Part shown: positions 58,213 through 64,000 of the stretch, piece by piece
Numbering within the stretch: the first letter of the stretch is position 1
Layout of the letters: the number at the start of each line of letters is the position of its first letter
DNA from: [Eubacterium] eligens ATCC 27750
GTDB lineage: Bacteria > Bacillota > Clostridia > Lachnospirales > Lachnospiraceae
Length of the DNA stretch: 64,000 nucleotides
Assembly: GCF_000146185.1 (NCBI RefSeq)
Contig: NC_012778.1
Span: 2,032,501 to 2,096,500 of the forward strand
Reading direction: 5' to 3'
Notes under the pieces: generated by a model
The model's database searches: none
What the model saw: only the letters and a program-made list of their open reading frames with translations
What the model was told of the DNA's origin: nothing
Position numbers and translations under genes: made by a program

Positions 58213-58550
58213 TCTTTGGACTTTCTCTTGCCTTCACACTGCTTTAACGTCCAATTTCGCGTGCCGACTTCCCGGGATTGGACTTCCACACGGCTTACCA
58301 CTGCTTCAACGTCCAATCCGTCATGCTTTGGCGCTCTTTTTGGACTTTCTCTGTGACTCACACTGCTTTAACGTCCAATTTCGCGTGCCGACTTCCCGGG
58401 ATTGGACTTCCACACGGCTTACCACTGCTTCAACATCCAATCCGTCATGCTTTGGCGCTCTTTTTGGACTTCCTCTGTGACTCTCTCTGCTCTAATGTCC
58501 AATTTCGCGTACCGGCTTCCCGGGATTGGACTTCTACACAGCTTACCATC
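58213..58550. repeat. 124-bp tandem repeat with nested GTCCAA/TTGGAC hairpins, ~2.7 copies
   Basis: Units start their GTCCAATTTCGCGT segment at 58249, 58373 and 58497, exactly 124 bases apart. Within each unit GTCCAAT...ATTGGAC flank ~21 bases including CTTCCCGGG, and GTCCAATCCGTC...TTTTTGGAC flank a second hairpin. This is GC-richer than surrounding DNA. It fills the gap between the SRP RNA promoter and the end of the editing deacylase gene (425 bases); no gene is seen there. Confidence 0.9.
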
Positions 58551-58555
58551 GGTTC

Positions 58556-59110
58556 TTACTCAGATATATCATACCTCGGCAGCTCAACTATCACCGCCTC
58601 ATGATGAACAGCCGGAAGGAATTTCTCCATCACTTCCTTAGTCTTTAATTTAAGACTTGATGTATTAATGCAAGGATGACATCCGAGAGATTCACCCTCA
58701 AGCACTTCCTTATCCATCAGTAACTGCACATGGTTATCCGTATCATTCATAAGTCCCATTATGGATACTGAACCCGGTGTTATATCTAGGAATTCCTCCA
58801 TATATGATTCATCTGCAAATGAAAGTCTCGCTGAATTAATCTGCTTACTCAGATCCTTTGTCTTAAATGGCTTGTCACCCGGCATCATAAGCATATAAAA
58901 ATTCGTCTTCTGTCTGTTACATAAGAAAAGATTCTTACATATAAGTGTGTCCAGAATCTTATCTATGTCATTACACACTTCCATTGTTGTAGCAGGCTCA
59001 TGGTCTGTTCTGTAATATTCCATTCCAAGCTTATCCAACAAATCATATACTCTGATTTCTTTTTCTAGTCTTCCTGTTTCATCGGCAGGTCTTCCTTTAA
59101 TAAGTTCCAT
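58556..59110 (-). CDS. YbaK/ProX-type tRNA editing deacylase
   Basis: About 184 residues from ATG 59110 (GGGAG upstream). Motifs of the ProXp-ala/YbaK family: EIRVYDLLDKLGMEYYRTDHEPATTMEVC, LFLCNRQKTNFYMLMMPGDKPFKTKDLS, then SARLSFADESYMEEFLDITPGSVSIMGLMND. This group hydrolyses mischarged Ala-tRNA(Pro) in trans. Its end adjoins the tandem repeat, which may serve as its 3' region. Confidence 0.9.
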   Translation of the reverse strand: MELIKGRPADETGRLEKEIRVYDLLDKLGMEYYRTDHEPATTMEVCNDIDKILDTLICKNLFLCNRQKTNFYMLMMPGDKPFKTKDLSKQINSARLSFADESYMEEFLDITPGSVSIMGLMNDTDNHVQLLMDKEVLEGESLGCHPCINTSSLKLKTKEVMEKFLPAVHHEAVIVELPRYDISE

Positions 59111-59145
59111 GATATTTCTCCCTGACAATCTGATATTCCAATATT

Positions 59146-60063
59146 CTACTCAAAATAATACAGATATACATCCTCAAGGTCAATATTATCTCCAACTTTT
59201 ACTGCTTCTTCTGGCAGCTCATCACCTACAACTCTTAACGCAAGACCGTTCTTTCTCTGTCTGATATTGCCAATCTTGTATTCCTTCTGCAGCTCGCCGA
59301 CCTCATCAAGCGTACATGTTATCTCACCAACTTTTCCAGCCATGCTTTCAATAAGCTCAACAGGTGTTCCTGTCGCAATTATTTCTCCGCTCTTTAGAAG
59401 AAGTACTTTATCAGCAATACATTCAATATCACTTACAACATGAGTTGCAAAAAGAATTATCTTGTCCTTAGACAGCTCTGCAATATAGTTTCTTATTGAG
59501 ATTCTCTCTTTAGGGTCAAGTCCTGCTGTCGGCTCATCAAGTATAAGAATCTTAGGATTACCAAGAAGTGCCTGTGCAAGCAGCACTCTCTGCTTCATTC
59601 CTCCTGAAAATCCTCCAATTTTCTTATATGCAACCTTAGTAAGATTAACTACCTCTAGCAGCTCGTCTATCTGCTGGTTGACAGTCTTAACAACCTCATT
59701 GCCATTGTCATCAGTCGTCTTAATCTTCTTAACTCCCTTAATCTCTGCCATATATTTAAGAAATGCTTTAGGCGAAAAATCCTCATAAAATCCCTGCTGC
59801 TGCGGCATGTAGCCAACCAATCCCCTGAACTGTTTGCCAAGCTTTAATATATCTTCCTCTGCACTATCCTCGCCAAAAAGAATACTTCCACCATTCATCT
59901 TATCTCTCGATACATTATCAGTGATAAGATTAATCATAGTACTCTTGCCGGCTCCATTAGCACCAAGAATACCATATACTCCTGGTGTAAATGTATAATT
60001 AATCCCCTTCAGTGCCTGAACTGTACCATAAGTTTTCTTTAAATTCCTTACCTCTAATTTCAT
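59146..60063 (-). CDS. ABC transporter ATP-binding protein without a permease neighbour
   Basis: A 305-residue ATPase: Walker A GILGANGAGKST, Q-loop GYMPQQQGFY, signature GFSGGMKQRV, Walker B LILDEPTAGLD, and H-loop FATHVVSDIE. The extra C-terminal ~80 residues (GKVGEITCTLDEVGELQKEYKIGNI) match the CcmA/DrrA-type export ATPases. No membrane permease is within 2 kb, only two tiny hydrophobic ORFs upstream. A ribosome site GGTACAGGG overlaps the start region. Confidence 0.92.
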   Translation of the reverse strand: MKLEVRNLKKTYGTVQALKGINYTFTPGVYGILGANGAGKSTMINLITDNVSRDKMNGGSILFGEDSAEEDILKLGKQFRGLVGYMPQQQGFYEDFSPKAFLKYMAEIKGVKKIKTTDDNGNEVVKTVNQQIDELLEVVNLTKVAYKKIGGFSGGMKQRVLLAQALLGNPKILILDEPTAGLDPKERISIRNYIAELSKDKIILFATHVVSDIECIADKVLLLKSGEIIATGTPVELIESMAGKVGEITCTLDEVGELQKEYKIGNIRQRKNGLALRVVGDELPEEAVKVGDNIDLEDVYLYYFE

Positions 60064-60098
60064 ACCCTGTACCTTCTCTTTCCTAATGATTTTCCGAA

Positions 60099-60161
60099 CT
60101 ACATCATAACCAGCATAATAATAAGCTCAGCCACTAACTCTGTCACATAACGCATAGTCAT
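60099..60161 (-). CDS. Possible 20-residue hydrophobic peptide
   Basis: ATG at 60161 to TAG at 60099; encodes MTMRYVTELVAELIIMLVMM. AGGA lies 6 bases before the ATG, within the stop region of the peptide ORF upstream. Too short to be sure; may be a chance ORF or translational relay to the ABC ATPase gene. Confidence 0.3.
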   Translation of the reverse strand: MTMRYVTELVAELIIMLVMM

Positions 60162-60164
60162 GAA

Positions 60165-60272
60165 TTATCCTACCGATGCATGAAGTATAAGACTTTTGAT
60201 AGCTCCGATACTGCCTACTGATATAATCATTATACTACTAATCTGTGCCAGTGCAATCATAATTCTGCGCAC
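60165..60272 (-). CDS. Possible 35-residue membrane peptide
   Basis: GTG at 60272 to TAA at 60165, with a strong AGGAGGGAAC upstream. The product has an Arg-rich start (RRIMIALAQ) and one hydrophobic helix (ISSIMIISVGSIGAI) then KSLILHASVG. No family recognised. The ribosome site quality is the main evidence that it is real. It could be a small membrane partner of the ABC ATPase or a leader peptide. Confidence 0.45.
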   Translation of the reverse strand: MRRIMIALAQISSIMIISVGSIGAIKSLILHASVG

Positions 60273-60325
60273 GTTCCCTCCTTTTATTATTAATACGAAA
60301 AATGTTCCAGATAAGTTGACGCATT

Positions 60326-60353
60326 TTCACAAAAAAGTTAAAATTTTTATAAT
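60326..60353 (+). promoter_or_regulatory. Predicted promoter of tadA
   Basis: TTCACA and TATAAT with a 16-base spacer, ending ~20 bases before the GTG start at 60374. Confidence 0.5.
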
Positions 60354-60373
60354 ATTTTGTGGAGGATAATTTA

Positions 60374-60889
60374 GTGGATAATACTCAGGTGGATTTTGAA
60401 AAAGATGATTACAGATATATGAAACAGGCAATCACACAGGCTAAGAAGGCTTATAAACTCAATGAAGTGCCTATCGGCTGTGTGATTGTGTATGAAGGAA
60501 AGGTTATAGGAAGAGGCTACAACCGCCGTAACACTGATAAAACCTCTCTCGGCCATGCCGAGATTACTGCAATTAAGAAAGCCAGCCGCTACATGAACGA
60601 CTGGCGGCTTGAGAACTGCACTTTATATGTTACGCTTGAACCTTGTCAGATGTGTGCAGGTGCTATTGTTCAGGCAAGAATTCCAAGAGTTGTTATCGGT
60701 TCCATGAATCCCAAAGCAGGATGTGCCGGTTCTATACTTAATATACTGCAGATTCCGACATTTAATCACCAGTGCGAAATTACTAAAGGTGTATGTGAAG
60801 AAGAATGTTCAGAAATGCTCACAACATTTTTCAAGGAACTGCGTAAAAGCAAGAAAAAGAATACTACTGTCACTACTGATGGAGAATGA
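60374..60889 (+). CDS. tadA: tRNA-specific adenosine deaminase
   Basis: About 171 residues from GTG 60374 (GGAGG 8 bases before; a GTG at 60359 precedes that site). Cytidine deaminase fold: HAEITAIKKA (zinc His and catalytic Glu), PCQMCAGAIVQARIPRVVIG (zinc Cys pair), VPIGCVIVYEG. Converts A34 to inosine in tRNA(Arg). In Bacillus the gene also lies beside SRP RNA and dnaX, but here it is divergent from them and separated by three or more genes. Overlaps the acetyltransferase gene by a few bases upstream of its start. Confidence 0.96.
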   Translation: MDNTQVDFEKDDYRYMKQAITQAKKAYKLNEVPIGCVIVYEGKVIGRGYNRRNTDKTSLGHAEITAIKKASRYMNDWRLENCTLYVTLEPCQMCAGAIVQARIPRVVIGSMNPKAGCAGSILNILQIPTFNHQCEITKGVCEEECSEMLTTFFKELRKSKKKNTTVTTDGE

Positions 60890-60891
60890 TT

Positions 60892-61431
60892 ATGAAATTT
60901 GAATACGATTTTGAAGGCATGAAGCTTAAAGTACTTGATGAAACATTTGCAGGAAAAGTACTTGAATTCTACAGCCGTAACCGTGAAGAATTCGACAGAT
61001 ACGAAGCTGCCAAGCCCGATAATTTCTATACAACAGAATATATTACAGCCACACTTAAAGCCGAATATGCTGCTTTGCTAAAGGGTGAATTCGGCAGATT
61101 TTTTCTTTTCTCTGACGACATGCCAGGTGAAATTCTCGGCTCTGTATCTTTTTTTGGTGTTACAAGCATTAACCGTTCTTGCCGCATAGGATATAAGATT
61201 GATAAGAATTACCGCCAGTTAGGACTTGGAAGCCTTATGGTTAAACATATGCTTGAGATTCTTACACACGAAAAGGAGATGCACAGGATTGAAGCTTACA
61301 TTCACCCTCAAAACATCTCCTCTATTAATCTTGTCAAATCTCTTGGCTTTATATCCGAAGGAACCGCCTACTCCTATGTAAAGCTTAACGGCTCATGGCA
61401 GGATCATTTAAGATTCGTCTATATTTCCTGA
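60892..61431 (+). CDS. RimJ/RimL-like GNAT acetyltransferase
   Basis: About 179 residues from ATG 60892 (GGAGA upstream). GNAT core: GSVSFFGVTSINRSCRIGYKID, acetyl-CoA loop YRQLGLGSLMVKHML, then RIEAYIHPQNISSINLVKSLGFISEG, matching RimJ/RimL protein N-acetyltransferases. Substrate unknown. Begins 2 bases after the tadA stop and probably shares its transcript. Its end overlaps the convergent gene by 13 bases. Confidence 0.88.
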   Translation: MKFEYDFEGMKLKVLDETFAGKVLEFYSRNREEFDRYEAAKPDNFYTTEYITATLKAEYAALLKGEFGRFFLFSDDMPGEILGSVSFFGVTSINRSCRIGYKIDKNYRQLGLGSLMVKHMLEILTHEKEMHRIEAYIHPQNISSINLVKSLGFISEGTAYSYVKLNGSWQDHLRFVYIS

Positions 61432-62543
61432 TACCAGTATCCAAAATATGGATTGGCATAGTCACTCCTGTGACTCTTCTTAAAATTATTAAAGCCAAAC
61501 ATTGAAGCCATGTAACGTTCACGGTTGCAGTACATTCCCGGAACGCCAACGAAATATTTAGTATTATCAAGGTTATCGCGCACTCTTCCAAAAAGTATGT
61601 GCCTGAAATTATAATAACCATGCAGCAGGAAGCTGTTTCCCGTGATATCAATTTCATTCTGGTTAAGACACTTTAACTTCTCTGGCGACACTTCTATACA
61701 ATCATAGAAGTAATCATCGTCAAATGCATCTATATAATCAGCCCGCACAAAAAGCTTTTCAAAAGGATCCGTCTGCGTTGCATTAGCTCTGTGTGCTTTT
61801 TGCTGCAAATGTTGTGTTTCCGCAGGTATTTTAGCTGCTGCTCCGGCAGCCTTTATATCTTCTGTGGCTGTGTCACTTACGCTTTCCGCAGTCACGCCTG
61901 TCTGCGGTCTGTATGCTTCGGCCTGCTTTGACTGAACTGCCTGCGGTCTGCCCGCTGACACAGCAGGTTCTGCCTGAGCCATCTGCGATTCTAATGTCTG
62001 CGATTCTGACAACTCTGGTCTGACCGGTTCTGACCTTAACGATTCTGCCAGAACAGACTCTGACATTTGCTGCCCCCGCTCTTTCTCCTCACTCTGTCTC
62101 ATACGCTCTTTTATAACAATTCCGGCCTCAGCCTGCTTCTTTGCGTCCATTCCTGAGAACACAAGCATATCAGGAGTTACATCTTCATCTTTCCACATTG
62201 AAAGCATGCAGTCATATCTTGCGTCCTCCATTGCAACCGCAAGTCCGCATATATCCCTGAAGCTGTAGCCTGTGTCATTTATATTATCAGGGTTAAATAC
62301 GCCACTGTATTCCATCTGTCCCATTTTTACAAGACATTCCCCTAACTTTATAAGCCTGTAGCCGCTGTCAGTAACCATCATATATATTCCAAACATTTCC
62401 GGACTGTCTGTTTTAACGCCTCTTAAACTGATGCTTAACTTGAACTGCCCCTGATGAACTAATGCCTTTGCAAAGCCTGCATTTCTGCCCTTTACTCCCT
62501 CCGGATATGAATATATGTATGAAACAAGACGCTGATAATCCAC
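61419..62543 (-). CDS. DUF6128-like protein, unknown function
   Basis: A 374-residue protein from GTG 62543 (GGAGG 6 bases before). The N-terminal ~130 residues (SYPEGVKGRNAGFAKALVHQGQFKLSISLRGV, LGECLVKMGQMEYSG) and the C-terminal ~100 residues (LLHGYYNFRHILFGRVRDNLDNTKYFVGVPGMYCNRERYMASMFGFNNFKK) are conserved-looking blocks of a lachnospiral family I associate with DUF6128. Between them is a Gln/Ala/Glu low-complexity linker (~170-245). No signal peptide or membrane helix. Function not known. Confidence 0.6.
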   Translation of the reverse strand: MDYQRLVSYIYSYPEGVKGRNAGFAKALVHQGQFKLSISLRGVKTDSPEMFGIYMMVTDSGYRLIKLGECLVKMGQMEYSGVFNPDNINDTGYSFRDICGLAVAMEDARYDCMLSMWKDEDVTPDMLVFSGMDAKKQAEAGIVIKERMRQSEEKERGQQMSESVLAESLRSEPVRPELSESQTLESQMAQAEPAVSAGRPQAVQSKQAEAYRPQTGVTAESVSDTATEDIKAAGAAAKIPAETQHLQQKAHRANATQTDPFEKLFVRADYIDAFDDDYFYDCIEVSPEKLKCLNQNEIDITGNSFLLHGYYNFRHILFGRVRDNLDNTKYFVGVPGMYCNRERYMASMFGFNNFKKSHRSDYANPYFGYWYQEI

Positions 62544-62546
62544 AAT

Positions 62547-62619
62547 AAACCTCCGCCATAATTAATTCTCTTATGCACCTTATGCCATGCATTAAGAAAA
62601 TATTCCATCAGGGAGGTTT
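62547..62619 (-). promoter_or_regulatory. Potential ribosome-site-sequestering hairpin before the DUF6128-like gene
   Basis: An AAACCTCC (62612-62619, minus strand) can pair with the GGAGGTTT containing the ribosome site (62547-62554) across ~57 bases. It may lower translation of the gene or form part of a terminator. Confidence 0.35.
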
Positions 62620-62623
62620 TATC

Positions 62624-63652
62624 TTAATCTACCACCATATTCTTTCCGTTATTTTTTCCGTAATAAAGCCTGTCATCTGCACTCTTTATCCATTCTTCTA
62701 TATCACCATCGGCATTTCTCTGCGCCACTCCTATTGTTAGTGATATATTTATCTTCTGCTGTTTATAAATACATTCAGAGTTTTCTATTTCTCTCCTCAA
62801 TTTTTCTAATACTTCATGTGTGCTGTCGTGTGTTCCATTATGTATAAGAAATTCTTCTCCGCCCCACCTTGAAATCACACAGTTACTGCATATATTTTTC
62901 ATCTTCTGTGCAATGAAATTTAACACATAATCACCACAGTTATGTCCATATGTATCATTTATTTTCTTGAAATCATCTACATCTGCCATTGCAAGCCAGC
63001 CTTCATCGTCCGCATCATATTCTTCAAGATAATTAATCATATATCTTCTGCTGTAAAGGTCTGTCAGAAGATCAATGTTGGCAATTGAATTAAGCTTCTT
63101 CTCAGACTCAATAACAAGATCGACTATCACCTTAGTATAATATATTAAAAATGCTGATACACTTATTGCATTACATGCAAGCATCACAGATATAATTGTT
63201 TTATTAATTTCATACAATGGTCCGTTAATTATAGCTATTGCTGATGATATTATACTTACAGCAACTATTGCTATCGACACAGCCAGTGGATTCGGGTCTT
63301 TTGTATCGGTCTTGGTTGATATGTATTGTGAATAAAATATTATAGGTATTAATGACATGCTATACAGATGAAATCCACATTTATACCCAAGACATATTGT
63401 TGCAATAGCCATATAAATTATAATTGTTGCATACACACACCACATATATGCACACACTTTCTGCCTTTTTAACAGCATAAAATATAACACATAACCAATC
63501 AGTGCTATTACACTGTAATAAATCATTGGTGTTATATTAAAATATACAAATAATGTCAGCATAAATGCAACAAATAAAAACAACGATATGTTAACAACCA
63601 CGCATAGTTTAACAACCTGCTCCAGATTAAATTCTTTTTTATTAATGCTCAT
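62624..63652 (-). CDS. Membrane diguanylate cyclase
   Basis: About 342 residues from ATG 63652 (AGGAGATATC upstream). The N-terminal ~185 residues hold about six membrane helices; then a short linker and a GGDEF domain: DLLTDLYSRRYMINYLEEY, MADVDDFKKINDTYGHNCGDYVL, and SRWGGEEFLIHNGT. The active GGEEF is intact; an RxxD inhibitory site is not seen before it. It should make cyclic di-GMP from two GTP. No EAL protein or effector is near, and a type IV-like pilus cluster in the window is a possible but unproven target. Confidence 0.93.
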   Translation of the reverse strand: MSINKKEFNLEQVVKLCVVVNISLFLFVAFMLTLFVYFNITPMIYYSVIALIGYVLYFMLLKRQKVCAYMWCVYATIIIYMAIATICLGYKCGFHLYSMSLIPIIFYSQYISTKTDTKDPNPLAVSIAIVAVSIISSAIAIINGPLYEINKTIISVMLACNAISVSAFLIYYTKVIVDLVIESEKKLNSIANIDLLTDLYSRRYMINYLEEYDADDEGWLAMADVDDFKKINDTYGHNCGDYVLNFIAQKMKNICSNCVISRWGGEEFLIHNGTHDSTHEVLEKLRREIENSECIYKQQKINISLTIGVAQRNADGDIEEWIKSADDRLYYGKNNGKNMVVD

Positions 63653-63738
63653 GATATCTCCTGATAATATGTTCTCGATTGTAAGTAGTACTATAGTATC
63701 ATACAAAAGTTACTTTTGCACTACATTTTTATTGCAGC

Positions 63739-63767
63739 TTGACATTTTTTATTAAGTTTCATAACAT
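63739..63767 (+). promoter_or_regulatory. Predicted sigma-A promoter of rsmA
   Basis: A consensus TTGACA followed after 17 bases by TAACAT, ~23 bases upstream of the rsmA ATG. Confidence 0.5.
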
Positions 63768-63790
63768 TATTCTTATAGATTGGAGGCAAT

Positions 63791-64000
63791 ATGAGCGATA
63801 ATAAATATAATAATGTTATGCACCTTGGCAACCCAACTAACACGATTGCCGTGCTTAACAGATATGGTTTTGATTTCAAGAAAAAGTTCGGGCAGAACTT
63901 TCTTATAGATGAAAATGTTGTTGAGAAAATCGTCCGTGAAGCAGGCGTTACCAAAGATGATTTTGTTGTTGAAGTTGGTCCGGGAATCGGAACAATGACC
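63791..64000 (+). CDS. rsmA: 16S rRNA dimethyladenosine transferase RsmA/KsgA (5' part)
   Basis: ATG at 63791 (GGAGG upstream) runs to the window edge: 70 codons. The visible sequence has the family N-terminus, RYGFDFKKKFGQNFLIDENVVEKIV, and the start of the SAM site, VVEVGPGIGTMT. RsmA dimethylates two adjacent adenosines near the 3' end of 16S rRNA. C-terminal catalytic motif NIPY lies beyond the edge. Confidence 0.93.
   Translation, partial: MSDNKYNNVMHLGNPTNTIAVLNRYGFDFKKKFGQNFLIDENVVEKIVREAGVTKDDFVVEVGPGIGTMT

Noticed and set aside
58213..58550. CRISPR array
   Set aside because: The repeat unit is 124 bases with near-identical interior, no short repeat/variable spacer pattern, and no cas genes.
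58146..58641. Several overlapping ORFs on both strands in the 124-bp repeat
   Set aside because: They arise from repetition of the same unit in three frames; no ribosome site or protein family.

Overview
The window looks like a chromosomal segment of an anaerobic, low-GC Firmicute of class Clostridia, most likely a Lachnospiraceae member (Lachnospira/Eubacterium-like; inference from gene content, not a database match). Reasons: AT-rich DNA, strong GGAGG-type ribosome binding sites before nearly every gene, clostridial gene sets (whiA-rapZ-murB-ROK kinase-hprK-uvrC; SRP RNA-dnaX-ebfC-recR), sporulation-linked genes (yyaC, a CotF-like coat protein, whiA), a Tad/Flp pilus cluster of lachnospiral type, and a large SRP RNA with an Alu domain. 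Most genes lie on the minus strand. No rRNA, tRNA, insertion sequence, prophage or CRISPR array was seen.

Layout. 1-9.7 kb: CvpA-like protein (cut by the window edge), a predicted propeller membrane protein, a degenerate MPN-like/LysM membrane protein, YyaC, a coiled-coil membrane protein, a YbhJ-type aconitase paralogue, a HIT protein, an orphan histidine kinase and a flavodoxin-SCP2 fusion. 9.8-19.9 kb: a complete Tad-type pilus locus (FHA protein, TadE-like proteins, two A24 prepilin peptidases, a DUF5702 protein, a 59-residue Flp pilin, TadC, TadB, TadA/CpaF ATPase, TadZ). 20-24.6 kb: DUF2508 protein, anchored GH25 muramidase, NudC, and two P-loop metallochaperone-like proteins (one fused to a DUF1980-like domain, one with a long His-rich loop). 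24.7-31.4 kb: whiA, rapZ, murB, ROK glucokinase, hprK, uvrC. 31.3-36.9 kb: ECF sigma factor, membrane partner, MoxR ATPase, DUF58 protein and membrane transglutaminase. 37-48 kb: coat-like ferritin-fold protein, iron alcohol dehydrogenase, a palindrome-controlled operon with a lipoprotein and a large permease, transketolase, and a TPR protein with a decayed AAA domain. 48-58 kb: a JetABC/MukBEF-like condensin operon directly downstream of dnaX-ebfC-recR, then SRP RNA. 58-64 kb: a 124-bp tandem repeat, an editing deacylase, a lone ABC ATPase preceded by two tiny membrane-peptide ORFs, tRNA deaminase tadA, an acetyltransferase, a DUF6128-like protein, a diguanylate cyclase and the 5' end of rsmA.

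Most notable: (1) a three-gene SMC complex resembling Wadjet JetA-JetB-JetC with no JetD nuclease nearby, whose ATPase appears to have Asn in place of the Walker B glutamate; (2) two genes (a TadE-like protein and the transglutaminase) whose well-placed ATG and RBS are one nucleotide out of frame with the body, one of them across a seven-A run; (3) a 124-bp tandem repeat with nested GTCCAA/TTGGAC hairpins beside the SRP RNA; (4) paired metal-chaperone-like proteins with altered NKxD motifs; (5) a TadE-like protein with a duplicated extracellular H-x4-C...C-x2-C module.
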